Shown here: one piece after another, positions 16,595 to 24,622 of the stretch
Position numbering within the stretch: position 1 is the first letter of the stretch
How the letters are laid out: the number at the start of each line of letters is the position of its first letter
NCBI RefSeq assembly: GCF_009811415.1
Contig: NZ_BLIG01000013.1
Coordinates: forward strand, 1 to 37,600
Direction: 5' to 3'
From: Alteromonas sp. KUL106
Lineage (GTDB): Bacteria > Pseudomonadota > Gammaproteobacteria > Enterobacterales > Alteromonadaceae
Length of the DNA stretch: 37,600 bases
Program-made: the position numbers and the translations under genes
The notes under the pieces: generated by a model
The model's database searches: none
Told to the model about the DNA's origin: nothing
The model's input: only the letters and a program-made list of their open reading frames with translations

Positions 16595-18091
16595 TTAGGC
16601 AAGTAAAGAACCGATAGACAGCGTACTTTCCTCGCCGCTAGTGACAGTCGTTACCGTGGCGTTCATATTGTTTAAGTCGACGGTTAATGAAGCTATATCG
16701 CCGTCTTTATTCCAGGTAAGTAGCAATGTGTTACCACTGTAGCTTACGTCGAAAGCGCCATTGAATGCTTGGCTTTCGTTTCGTAGTTTAATTAGCTGCA
16801 TTAAGCCTTTCACAACTGGCTTTTCAAGCGCGTCGTTAACCATTTCAGATGTCAAGTACGGGCGGTTAATGTCGCGGCCTACGTTGGTTTTAGCCAGCAA
16901 ATCCATGTCGTTAGGCGCAGCAAGTAAGCCGCCATAATAAACTTGTGGAATACCTGGACTAAAAAACTGAATGGCACGGGCAACTAAATAGGCAAAGTCG
17001 TCTTGGCCAAGGGCGTCATAATAGGTACAGTTTACTTGGTAAAGGTCAACGTTATTTGCAGCGGCACCCGTGGCTTTCTTAGATTCACCGTTAGAGTTAA
17101 CGTGAATTTGCTCAACAAGCGCGTTAATTGCGTCGGCACTAATTAAACCCGGCTTGTCGCCGCTTGCGCCCACGTCAACAATACCGATGCCGTCGTGCGT
17201 ATCAAGTACAGTAAAACAGTTGCGTGGTGAAATTGAAAGCCAATGCGCCAGCGCGCTCGCATCTTTAGTAAACAATGTATGCAGTACCAATGGTGGTAAA
17301 GCAAAATCATAAACACTGTCACAACGTGAAGCGATATCAATTTGGGTTTGATAATGGCTGTGAATTTCAACAAGGCACTGCATGCCCATAGTACGAGCAC
17401 GAGTTGATAATGCTTCTATGAACTCAAAGGTTTCTTCAAGCATAAAGCAGTTAGTGCCTGCACGCTTGATAGCGTAGCCTGCTGCGTCTAAGCGAATTAA
17501 GTCAACGTTACTCTCGGTAAACGATTGAAGGATCGACGACAAATAATCTTTACCCAGTTGTGACTCAACATCGATATCAATTTGATTAGAGGTAAAAGTA
17601 GTCCAAAATGGAACAGTCTCAGGCGAGGCTGTGTCTGTACCCACTTCATAATCGCTAAAAAACGGTGTCGGGCGAGGGCGGAACACTTTAGCGATTTGCT
17701 CATCAATTAACGCGTGGTCGTTGCCTTTAAAAATATCTTCTTTGGTAAGAAATAGAGGCCAATACTCGGAATCACGACCTTTTTTCAGCACATCTTTAAA
17801 CGCTTCACTTTGACCAGACATGTGGTTAACAATTAGATCGGCCATGATATCAACAGATTCGCCAAGCTTTTTGATGTTGTTCCAGTCGCCTAAACGCTCA
17901 TCTACAGAGGTGTGATCAATCGGATCGAAACCTGCATCTTCCCCATCATATGGGTAGTAGAAAGGCAGAATGTGAACACCTTGGAATAGACCGTTTAAAG
18001 GGCCTTGAAGTAGGCTTGTAAGGCTCTCGATGTTGCCGTCGCCTAGACGGTCTGCATAGGTGATTAGTTGTACGCCATTGCGTATAGACAT
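16595..18091 (-). CDS. Sucrose phosphorylase-family glycoside phosphorylase (GH13 subfamily 18)
   Basis: Family enzymes reversibly phosphorolyse sucrose or related alpha-glucosides, giving glucose 1-phosphate. The ATG at 18089-18091 has GGAGA 7 bp upstream, so the longer frame from 18133 is rejected; the product has 498 residues. N-terminal VQLITYADRLGDGNI, ILPFYYPYDGEDAGFDPIDHT and VDERLGDW are close to Bifidobacterium sucrose phosphorylase. Catalytic residues are in place: nucleophile Asp202 (IRLDAAGY), acid/base Glu242 (LVEIHSHY), and Asp300 (LDTHDGIGIVD). GH13_18 also holds sucrose 6'-phosphate, glucosylglycerol and glucosylglycerate phosphorylases, so the substrate is open. No sugar transporter or kinase gene is adjacent. 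A weak hairpin (16555-16571, CCCTA/TAGGG) lies downstream. A LacI-type palindrome is about 180 bp upstream. Confidence 0.9.
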   Translation of the reverse strand: MSIRNGVQLITYADRLGDGNIESLTSLLQGPLNGLFQGVHILPFYYPYDGEDAGFDPIDHTSVDERLGDWNNIKKLGESVDIMADLIVNHMSGQSEAFKDVLKKGRDSEYWPLFLTKEDIFKGNDHALIDEQIAKVFRPRPTPFFSDYEVGTDTASPETVPFWTTFTSNQIDIDVESQLGKDYLSSILQSFTESNVDLIRLDAAGYAIKRAGTNCFMLEETFEFIEALSTRARTMGMQCLVEIHSHYQTQIDIASRCDSVYDFALPPLVLHTLFTKDASALAHWLSISPRNCFTVLDTHDGIGIVDVGASGDKPGLISADAINALVEQIHVNSNGESKKATGAAANNVDLYQVNCTYYDALGQDDFAYLVARAIQFFSPGIPQVYYGGLLAAPNDMDLLAKTNVGRDINRPYLTSEMVNDALEKPVVKGLMQLIKLRNESQAFNGAFDVSYSGNTLLLTWNKDGDIASLTVDLNNMNATVTTVTSGEESTLSIGSLLA

Positions 18092-18271
18092 TGTAACTCT
18101 CCAAAATTCAGTAGGCGCGTACTCGCGTTTCAAAAATACCGCAAGTTCGCATTACCCTAAATTAAGCGCTACCTGTCTTGTTGATTCGTTTCAGAATATG
18201 TAACGGGTGTTGCTTAATTGTTGCGCTTTTACTCGTCACTCATCGTTGGTAGATGAGGCACGTAAAAATGA

Positions 18272-18291
18272 TATCTTAATCGATTAAGATA
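18272..18291. promoter_or_regulatory. Perfect 20-bp palindrome, LacI-family operator candidate
   Basis: TATCTTAATCGATTAAGATA is exactly self-complementary, with the central CG step typical of LacI/GalR-family operators (including sucrose regulators of the ScrR type). It lies in the 350-bp gap 18092-18441 between the sucrose phosphorylase-family gene and the small Cys-rich gene, about 180 bp upstream of the phosphorylase start. No LacI-family gene is in the window. I could not place a convincing -35/-10 pair next to it. Apart from this site and the short reading frame at 18352, I see nothing else in that gap. Confidence 0.6.
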
Positions 18292-18351
18292 GGTTAGCAG
18301 TGGCGCGATAATTTGTAAATGAGAAGTTTAAATAGGAGGAGTGTTAACGGC

Positions 18352-18402
18352 ATGTTTGATAAAAGTTGGTTTAAGGTTATAGCTAATGAATTAGTTAGAT
18401 GA
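18352..18402 (+). other. Possible 16-codon reading frame with strong Shine-Dalgarno (speculative)
   Basis: An AGGAGG at 18334-18339 lies 12 bp before an ATG opening a 16-codon frame (MFDKSWFKVIANELVR, stop TGA). It lies about 60 bp to the right of the palindrome, pointing away from the phosphorylase gene. It could be a leader peptide, the stub of a lost divergent gene, or chance. The spacing is longer than ideal. Confidence 0.2.
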
Positions 18403-18441
18403 ATCAATGAAGTAAGTAGTCGTTATTGCCCAGCGTATACA

Positions 18442-18609
18442 TTACCTATCACTACTATTTGAGGCATTTTTAGCGTCTAATTCTCGTTTGGCTTCCTTCC
18501 ATTCGGCCAACTTTTCATAATAGACGTCCCAGACACAAAGATAGCACGAGCCTGCGCCGCAGCAGTCGTCTTTTAACGGCTTCTCAGGTTTTTCTGGCAT
18601 CGACGTCAT
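18442..18609 (-). CDS. Small oxidoreductase-like (OXLD1-type) cysteine-rich protein
   Basis: A 55-residue protein from the ATG at 18607-18609, which has AGGA 8 bp upstream; the longer GTG start at 18633 is rejected. The sequence PEKPEKPLKDDCCGAGSCYLCVWDVYYEKLAEW matches the short oxidoreductase-like domain (P-rich start, DCCGxGC, CVWDxY). That domain is found as a stand-alone protein in many gammaproteobacteria and at the N-terminus of some eukaryotic proteins. Four cysteines in CC-x3-C-x2-C suggest metal binding or redox activity, but the function is unknown. It is too small to be an oxidoreductase itself. It stands alone, with the yqiJK terminator beginning about 140 bp to the right. Confidence 0.75.
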   Translation of the reverse strand: MTSMPEKPEKPLKDDCCGAGSCYLCVWDVYYEKLAEWKEAKRELDAKNASNSSDR

Positions 18610-18748
18610 AAAAACTATCCTCGAATTACACACACCCTTACTGTTTTTGTAAAAAGCGCGTTAACTACGCCAAAGGCACATTATTTTGACGTATCTTACT
18701 ATTAATAAAAAATCTTTGCAGCTTTGAGAGGTTGAGACTTACAGCAGT

Positions 18749-18786
18749 AAAAAGCCCCGGTACTGAGTTTGTCCAATTACCGGGGC
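18749..18786 (-). terminator. Terminator of the yqiJ-yqiK unit
   Basis: GCCCCGGTA (18754-18762) pairs with TACCGGGGC (18778-18786). Read on the minus strand it ends in TTTTT (plus-strand A-run 18749-18753). It lies 52 bp after the flotillin stop. Confidence 0.9.
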
Positions 18787-18837
18787 GGTCTGTATTTTAC
18801 TGCACGTAAGATTCGGAACGTGTTTCAAAGTAACGCG

Positions 18838-20607
18838 CTATTCTGCAGGGGTCGTTTCCTGTGCTTTATTACCGTCTAGCTGCTCAGGTGGAACGGCAAC
18901 AGCCTTAGGCTTTACAGCGCTGCCTTTAACAAGTAAGTCGCTGTTGTTGGTTACCAAGTCTTCTAATGTCCCACTTTCTGCATCAACTAAACCCACTTCA
19001 CGTAACATAGAGTCTACCAGAGGTGCGTTTGCGCGGTAATTAAGAGCAGCTTGAGTTACTTGCTCCGCTAAACCTCCGCCAGCGGTTGCGACCGTGTGCT
19101 CGCCTCTAGCGCCAGTACCTTGACCGTAACCCTGAAGAATTTTAATGCCTTCAATGTTTTCGAGTGGTTTAACTGCGTTGGCGACAAGTTCAGGTAAAAT
19201 CTTAAGCATTGCGAGTGCTTTTTGTAACTCAATTTGTTCCGTTTTAAGTGTGTTTTCTGCTTCATATAGCGCCTGTTTACCTTGCGCTTCAACAGCAAGT
19301 ACCTTCTCGTCAGCATCAGCTTGCAGCATCTTAGCGTCTGCGGTGGCCTTCGCTTCTGTTAGAATGGCAGCAGCAGAGTTCTCAGCAGCTTCTCTTTTTG
19401 CTTGTGCTTCAACGGTAATACCTACTGCCTCACGCTCAGCTTCTTTGCGTGCATCAATAACTTCAATTTGTTTTCTACGCTCTGCTTCTGCTACCGAGCG
19501 TGCTGTTTTCACAGCTTCTTCTTTCTCTACTTTTTGCTTCTCAGCTTCTGCAGCTTTTGCTCGTGCAGCAGACTCTTCTTCTGATTTAACCGCAACAGCA
19601 ATTTGTTTTATCTGTTCAGATACCTCAACTTCTTGTTGCTGACGAATACGTGCTTGCTCTAGGGCCTGACGCTTAGCAATTTCTTGTGTTTCAATCTCAC
19701 GCGACTTCTCGATTTCGGCAGCTTCAATAGCGCGGTCTTTTGCAATCTCTGCCTCGCGCTCTTCACGCTCTTTCATTTCACGTTGCTTGGCAATTTCGGC
19801 CTTTTGTTCTTGGCGTTTGAAAGCCAGTATTTGTTCTTGGGCAAGGCGGGCTTCTTCTTCGTCACGCTTTACTTCAAGCGATAGCTTTTCAGCCGCGAGA
19901 TTACGTTGCTCGATAAGAATGCGGTTTTCTTGCTGAATATCGTTAGTTTCTTTGCGCTTTTCTTCGATAATTTTGGTCAAGCGTGCGCGGCCTTCGGCAT
20001 CGAATGCGTTGTTTTCATTGAAGAACTGCAGGTCGGTTTGGTCAAAACCGGTTAAGCTGACCGACTCCAGTTCAAGACCGTTCTTTTCAAGGTCATTTGC
20101 AACACTTTGCTGAACTTTTTGCACGAAGTCAGCGCGCTGTTCGTGCATCTCTGTCATGCTCATTTCAGCCGCTACTGCACGGAGTACGTCCACAAACTTT
20201 GACTCCATCAGCTTTTTAACTTCTTCGGCACGAGTCGTGCGCGTGCCTAGGGTTTGCGCTGCCATTGATATGCCATTGGCATTAGGTGCTACACGCAAAT
20301 AGAAGTCGGCCTTAACGTCAACGCGCATGCGATCTTTTGTGATCAGCGCGTCTTTTTGTATTTTCTCAACTTCTATGCGAAGGGTGTTCATGTTCACTGG
20401 AATAATTTCGTGAACCACGGGAAGCACAATGGCACCGCCGTCTTTAATCACTTTCTCGCCGCCTAGCCCCGTTCTAACAAACGCTGTTTCTTTTGTTGCA
20501 CGGGTATAGAGCTTGGCGAAAATAAGGCCAGTAACAATGAGGCCTATGACAATAGCACCGGCAATAAAGAGTATTGACGGCAAGCTAGATGGTTGAATTG
20601 TATCCAT
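18838..20607 (-). CDS. yqiK: Flotillin-like SPFH protein YqiK
   Basis: A 589-residue flotillin-type membrane protein. One membrane helix near the N-terminus (about residues 10-31), the SPFH/band 7 domain (about 40-200, with VEKIQKDALITKDRMRVDVKAD), then a very long Glu/Ala/Lys/Arg-rich coiled coil (about 210-450), and a C-terminal low-charge tail with VEAQGKQALYEAENTL and KILPELVANAVKPLENIEGIKI. Flotillins oligomerise and organise membrane microdomains; YqiK has been linked to envelope behaviour in E. coli, but no precise role is established. It starts 19 bp after the stop of the YqiJ gene, and both use one terminator, so they form an operon. AAAGAGA precedes the ATG. Confidence 0.9.
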   Translation of the reverse strand: MDTIQPSSLPSILFIAGAIVIGLIVTGLIFAKLYTRATKETAFVRTGLGGEKVIKDGGAIVLPVVHEIIPVNMNTLRIEVEKIQKDALITKDRMRVDVKADFYLRVAPNANGISMAAQTLGTRTTRAEEVKKLMESKFVDVLRAVAAEMSMTEMHEQRADFVQKVQQSVANDLEKNGLELESVSLTGFDQTDLQFFNENNAFDAEGRARLTKIIEEKRKETNDIQQENRILIEQRNLAAEKLSLEVKRDEEEARLAQEQILAFKRQEQKAEIAKQREMKEREEREAEIAKDRAIEAAEIEKSREIETQEIAKRQALEQARIRQQQEVEVSEQIKQIAVAVKSEEESAARAKAAEAEKQKVEKEEAVKTARSVAEAERRKQIEVIDARKEAEREAVGITVEAQAKREAAENSAAAILTEAKATADAKMLQADADEKVLAVEAQGKQALYEAENTLKTEQIELQKALAMLKILPELVANAVKPLENIEGIKILQGYGQGTGARGEHTVATAGGGLAEQVTQAALNYRANAPLVDSMLREVGLVDAESGTLEDLVTNNSDLLVKGSAVKPKAVAVPPEQLDGNKAQETTPAE

Positions 20608-20626
20608 ACTTTTATCTCTTTTTAGG

Positions 20627-21241
20627 TTATTGGTAGCGGGTTGCTAACCAGCTGTGTTCATTTTTCTGAACTAAAATTACGCGCTCTCCTTGTGAAAAAA
20701 GCTCTTCCTCTTCAAAAGGCTCGACTAACACAAAATGAGGTTGTAAATAATTATCGGTGAACTTTGCTTCAGCCGGATTACCGCGACTCGCTTTTCCGAT
20801 TGTGATCTCTGCGACAGAGCCTATAAAGTCGTCGTTGCTAAGTGCACTAGATTCCACAGTAGGGAGTAAGCTTGAAATAACGCTAACCGTTTTAGTAGTA
20901 ATTAATAGGCCAATCACTAAAGCGAGCAGAACAGAGATAAGTGAGGGTAACGTTAGGCTAAGTACACTGGCGCTCAAGCCGTTAATGATGAGCCCTGAAA
21001 GACCGAAAAAGGTCATTAATACAATTAGGTAGACGAGAAAAGGGACTTTGTTGATATTGAGCCAGTTAGCAAAGGATGTGCTGAGAAAGCCTTCACCGTC
21101 TAATTCACCAAAGTGGTCGCCCAATCCCAAAAGGCTTATGCCAAAAATCGTACTCACAAGCTCTAAAATGAAAACTAAGAAAACGGCGATTAGGGCAATG
21201 CTAAACCAAAAGTTTGCAGGGGAAAGAAGTACATCTGTCAT
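20627..21241 (-). CDS. yqiJ: YqiJ-family membrane protein with OB-like domain, partner of flotillin YqiK
   Basis: A 204-residue protein with an N-terminal hydrophobic helix (FWFSIALIAVFLVFILELV), two to three further membrane helices around residues 66-112, and a C-terminal soluble beta domain. That domain (FIGSVAEITIGKASRGNPAEAKF, HFVLVEPFEEEELFSQGERVILV) is of the NfeD/OB-fold kind that accompanies flotillins. The ATG at 21239-21241 has AAGGATG upstream. It is the first gene of the yqiJ-yqiK unit. The 186 bp between it and lpxH (21242-21427) must hold its promoter; no clear site is seen. Confidence 0.85.
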   Translation of the reverse strand: MTDVLLSPANFWFSIALIAVFLVFILELVSTIFGISLLGLGDHFGELDGEGFLSTSFANWLNINKVPFLVYLIVLMTFFGLSGLIINGLSASVLSLTLPSLISVLLALVIGLLITTKTVSVISSLLPTVESSALSNDDFIGSVAEITIGKASRGNPAEAKFTDNYLQPHFVLVEPFEEEELFSQGERVILVQKNEHSWLATRYQ

Positions 21242-21427
21242 TTACACCATCCTTGATGACAAGCTTGTTTTGATCATTTATACCATAGAACAAAAATTAA
21301 GCCAGTGAATAACTTGTGTACTTTAGAATAGTTTGAAAAAGGGATTTTGATTCAATATGTAAGAGCCCAAGTCGATTGCAACAGTCGTTATTCTTCACAA
21401 TCAAAAAAGCGAGATTACCGCATGTTC

Positions 21428-22153
21428 TTACTTAAAGTTGTGATTTTGCAACATGACTTCGGTAGGCGTGACCTTCAAAACACTACCTTGGTCGTACCAA
21501 TCGCCAAGTACAATGCGTGTAGCGGATTTTCCGTTTGCCTTGAGACTATGAATATTGGGTCTGTGCGTATGACCGTGGATCATGCGCTGCACGCCCCATT
21601 TTTCCATCACTTTTACCACTTCTTCGGGGGTAACATCCATAATTTCCGGTTTGAGGTTTTGTTGTTTCGCTTTACTTTCCGCGCGCCCGTTATCAGCAAC
21701 ACGCTGTCGGTACCATAATGGTAGGGCAAGCATTAGGCGCGGCCACCACCAACCACGGGATTTTTTACGAAATTTTTGATAGGCAATATCGCGCGTACAT
21801 AGCTCATCGCCATGAGTCAATAGGGTAGGTGTGCCATACAAATCTATGACTTCTTGCTCGTTTAACAATGTCATGCCGGCTTTCGCTAGCCACTTCTCTC
21901 GTATAGCGAAATCACGATTGCCATGGATGAAGTAAATAGGGCAGTGCTGACTTACTTCCTTGAAGGCTGTCGCTATAGCAGTATTAAACGGGGTAACATT
22001 GTCGTCGCCAATCCACACTTCAAAGAGGTCGCCAAGAACATAAAGTGCGTCGGCATTAATGGCATCCTCTTTTAAAAAGCGCATTAAACACTCTGTTATA
22101 TCTGGACGGTCTGCACTTAGATGTAAATCGGCAATGAAGTAGGTGAACGACAT
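21428..22153 (-). CDS. lpxH: UDP-2,3-diacylglucosamine diphosphatase
   Basis: LpxH hydrolyses UDP-2,3-diacylglucosamine to lipid X and UMP in lipid A synthesis, at the cytoplasmic face of the inner membrane. The ATG at 22151-22153 gives 241 residues starting MSFTYFIADLHL, matching the 240-residue enterobacterial enzyme; a longer frame from 22192 is rejected. Metallophosphoesterase motifs are all present: DLH (Asp9, His11), LGDLFEVWIGDD, HGNRDF, THGDEL and IHGHTHRP. The ribosome-binding site is a modest AAGAAG. ppiB lies upstream on the same strand, but a terminator stands between them. In enterobacteria ppiB and lpxH are neighbours next to cysS, as here. Confidence 0.95.
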   Translation of the reverse strand: MSFTYFIADLHLSADRPDITECLMRFLKEDAINADALYVLGDLFEVWIGDDNVTPFNTAIATAFKEVSQHCPIYFIHGNRDFAIREKWLAKAGMTLLNEQEVIDLYGTPTLLTHGDELCTRDIAYQKFRKKSRGWWWPRLMLALPLWYRQRVADNGRAESKAKQQNLKPEIMDVTPEEVVKVMEKWGVQRMIHGHTHRPNIHSLKANGKSATRIVLGDWYDQGSVLKVTPTEVMLQNHNFK

Positions 22154-22174
22154 AAATCTTCTTAAGTGTGGTCT

Positions 22175-22204
22175 AAAAAGCCGCGTCAACAATCACGCGG
22201 CTTT
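22175..22204 (-). terminator. Terminator between ppiB and lpxH
   Basis: AAAGCCGCGT (22177-22186) pairs with ACGCGGCTTT (22195-22204) around an 8-nt loop. On the minus strand it is followed by T residues (plus-strand A-run 22175-22179), ending about 20 bp before the lpxH start. Confidence 0.85.
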
Positions 22205-22288
22205 AATTTAACTAAAGGCTTGTATTGAACACCGTGTCAGCCAAGCCAATATTGAGTCAGGAGTTTTGCGAGTTATCTAAGCAGTTGT

Positions 22289-22780
22289 TTACGCTACAAC
22301 GGCTTTTTCAATGATCACTGGCTCAACAGGCACGTCCTGGTGGTAGCCACTGTTACCGGTTTTAACGGCCTTAATTTTCTCAACAACATCCATGCCCTCA
22401 ACAACTTTACCAAAAGCGCAGTAGCCCCAACCATTTACAGATTTGCCTGAGTGGTTGAGGAAGTCGTTGTTGTTTACGTTGATAAAAAACTGTGCGGTCG
22501 CAGAATGTGGGTCTTGAGTACGCGCCATTGCGATGGTGCCTACTTCATTTGCAACACCATTATCAGCTTCGTTTTCGATAGGATCTTTCGTGTCTTTCTG
22601 CTCCATGTCAGGCGTGAAACCACCGCCTTGAATCATGAAGTTGTTAATTACACGGTGGAAAATAGTGTTGTCAAAAAAGCCGTCTTCTACATAAGAAAGG
22701 AAGTTAGCTACTGTTTTAGGTGCCTTATCTTCAAAAAGCTCCAGAGTGATGTCACCAAAATTTGTTTTTAACGTAACCAT
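22289..22780 (-). CDS. ppiB: Cyclophilin-type peptidyl-prolyl cis-trans isomerase B
   Basis: A cytoplasmic cyclophilin that speeds proline isomerisation during protein folding. The 163-residue protein has no signal peptide and is almost the length of E. coli PpiB. Active-site motifs are visible: [17 protein letters not shown] (catalytic Arg in FHR), [19 protein letters not shown], and [16 protein letters not shown]. The ATG at 22778-22780 is preceded by ACAGGAC, a good ribosome-binding site. It is divergent from cysS and followed by a terminator before lpxH. Confidence 0.95.
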   Translation of the reverse strand: MVTLKTNFGDITLELFEDKAPKTVANFLSYVEDGFFDNTIFHRVINNFMIQGGGFTPDMEQKDTKDPIENEADNGVANEVGTIAMARTQDPHSATAQFFINVNNNDFLNHSGKSVNGWGYCAFGKVVEGMDVVEKIKAVKTGNSGYHQDVPVEPVIIEKAVVA

Positions 22781-22966
22781 TGTGGTTTGTCCTGTGTGTT
22801 AGCGTATATGTAAAGTGGGCGCTAGTTTAGCGCAAAACGAGTAGATTGCGCAAAACGACGTTTACTGCTCAGCGCAGAAATATCTGTTTAAAAGGCTTGT
22901 ACCATTTAAATCGTGACAATGCTAAACTTTGCGGCCGAAAAATTATGACAAACAGGAAATATAGAC

Positions 22967-24349
22967 ATGCTACATCTTTACAATACCCGAACCCGTGAAA
23001 AAGCGAAGTTTGTTCCGCTTCAAGAAGGGAAAGTGGGTTTGTATGTGTGTGGTATTACCGTTTACGACCTAAGTCATATGGGCCACGCCCGTACCTACCT
23101 AAGTTTTGATGTTTTAGTACGCTACATGCGCCACCTCGGTTTAGATGTGAAGTATGTACGAAACATCACCGATATCGACGATAAAATTATTGCTCGCGCC
23201 AATGAGAATGGCGAAAGCTTCGAAGCACTAACCGCACGTACTATCGCCATGATGCACGAAGACTTTGCGGCGATTAACTTGCTAGAGCCAGACGTTGAGC
23301 CGACAGTCAGTGGGCACATGGATGAGATCATTGAGATCATTCAGCGCCTGATGGATAAAGGTTATGCTTATCAAGCAAAAAGCGGTGATGTGCTCTTTGA
23401 TGTGAGTAAGTTTGATGATTACGGCAAGCTGAGCAAACAAGACTTAGAGCAGCTCAAAGCCGGTGCCCGTGTTGAAGTGGCAGCAGGTAAAGACGACCCG
23501 CTAGATTTCGTGCTTTGGAAAACCACGAAGCCGGGTGAGCCAGCATGGCAATCACCATGGGGCGAAGGCCGTCCGGGCTGGCACATTGAGTGTTCTGCAA
23601 TGAACCACAAGCATCTTGGTGCACATTTCGATATACATGGCGGTGGCTCAGATTTAACCTTCCCGCACCACGAAAACGAAGTGGCGCAGTCGTGCTGCGC
23701 GTATGACACACCGTACGTAAACGTGTGGATGCATGCGGGGATGGTACAGGTTAATGACGAAAAAATGTCTAAGTCACTGGGTAACTTCTTTACCTTGCGC
23801 GATGTGTTAAAAGAGCACGATGCAGAAACGCTGCGTTTCTTCTTGATGTCGGCGCATTATCGTAGCCAGTTGAGCTATTCACAAGACAACATCACCCAAG
23901 CAAAAGCAGCGCTAGAACGTTTATATACTGCGCTGCGCGGTGTAAAAGTAGATGAAGGTACCGATCTTAGCTACGGCGGTTACTTAGCGCGCTTTGAAGC
24001 GGCAATGAACGACGACCTAAATGTACCTGAAGCCTTTTCGGTGTTGTTCGATGTTGCACGTGAGCTTAACCGTCAAAAGAGTAATGCTGATGAAGCGGGT
24101 AAACTGGCCGCCGTTTTAAAAGGTCTAGGCGCAATTTTGGGTATGCTTCAAAGTGATCCTGACACCTATCTTAAAGGCGGTGAGGGTAACGATGATGAAG
24201 CCGCAGAAATTGAAGCGTTAATTAAACAGCGCAACGACGCCCGTGCAGCTAAGGATTGGGCGGCAGCTGATGCTGCTCGCGATGCATTAAACGCGAAAGG
24301 CGTAGTATTAGAAGACGGCCCAAGCGGCACTACGTGGCGAAAAGCGTAG
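22967..24349 (+). CDS. cysS: Cysteinyl-tRNA synthetase
   Basis: Charges tRNA-Cys. The 460-residue class I synthetase matches the family length (461 in E. coli). The HIGH-type signature is HMGH at residues 37-40, KMSKS is at 266-270, and Cys28 (YVCGITVYD) with GWHIECSAM and HHENE provides the zinc site that selects cysteine. The C-terminal anticodon-binding domain ends in GTTWRKA. AACAGGAAA precedes the ATG. It is divergent from ppiB, the usual arrangement, and is followed by a strong terminator. Confidence 0.97.
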   Translation: MLHLYNTRTREKAKFVPLQEGKVGLYVCGITVYDLSHMGHARTYLSFDVLVRYMRHLGLDVKYVRNITDIDDKIIARANENGESFEALTARTIAMMHEDFAAINLLEPDVEPTVSGHMDEIIEIIQRLMDKGYAYQAKSGDVLFDVSKFDDYGKLSKQDLEQLKAGARVEVAAGKDDPLDFVLWKTTKPGEPAWQSPWGEGRPGWHIECSAMNHKHLGAHFDIHGGGSDLTFPHHENEVAQSCCAYDTPYVNVWMHAGMVQVNDEKMSKSLGNFFTLRDVLKEHDAETLRFFLMSAHYRSQLSYSQDNITQAKAALERLYTALRGVKVDEGTDLSYGGYLARFEAAMNDDLNVPEAFSVLFDVARELNRQKSNADEAGKLAAVLKGLGAILGMLQSDPDTYLKGGEGNDDEAAEIEALIKQRNDARAAKDWAAADAARDALNAKGVVLEDGPSGTTWRKA

Positions 24350-24374
24350 CAATAGCTGTTGTATTTTGAGTCGA

Positions 24375-24405
24375 GAAAGCCCACTTATTGTGGGCTTTCT
24401 TATTT
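24375..24405 (+). terminator. Terminator of cysS
   Basis: GAAAGCCCAC (24375-24384) and GTGGGCTTTC (24390-24399) form a perfect 10-bp stem with a 5-nt loop, followed by TTATTTC. Confidence 0.9.
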
Positions 24406-24480
24406 CGTACGACCCGTCCTAAATAGCGTTGACACTTTTTAAGCATTCATTCACCTCGCTCAGCAATTTTATACGCAACG

Positions 24481-24505
24481 AAGCGTTTTGGTTAAAACGC
24501 TTTTT
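24481..24505 (+). terminator. Second plus-strand hairpin downstream of cysS
   Basis: AAGCGTTTT (24481-24489) and AAAACGCTT (24494-24502) form a perfect 9-bp stem around GGTT and run into TTT. It backs up the cysS terminator. Confidence 0.65.
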
Positions 24506-24513
24506 AGAGTTAC

Positions 24514-24542
24514 AAAAAAGCCCGGTATCAACGCCGGGCTTT
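24514..24542 (-). terminator. Terminator of the large lipoprotein gene
   Basis: AAAGCCCGG (24517-24525) pairs with CCGGGCTTT (24534-24542). On the minus strand the stem is followed by six T (plus-strand A-run 24514-24519), about 80 bp after the lipoprotein stop. The gap 24350-24622 holds three hairpins and no gene I can support. Confidence 0.85.
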
Positions 24543-24622
24543 GTAATAGATTTTGTCTTAAGCTTAAAAATGTGGTCGCTTACGTTTAGATTATTCTCTG
24601 TTAAAGAAGCGAAAACGATTTA

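Noticed and set aside
19145..19642. A 165-codon open frame on the plus strand opposite yqiK
   Set aside because: It is the antisense of the Glu/Ala/Lys-rich coiled coil and has a Ser/Ala/Cys-rich composition without domain features. It is a compositional shadow.
24425..24500. Minus-strand reading KLLSEVNECLKSVNAI then stop, possibly the tail of a lost gene
   Set aside because: The string looks protein-like, but the frame upstream runs through two hairpins and I cannot match it to a family, so I do not call a pseudogene.
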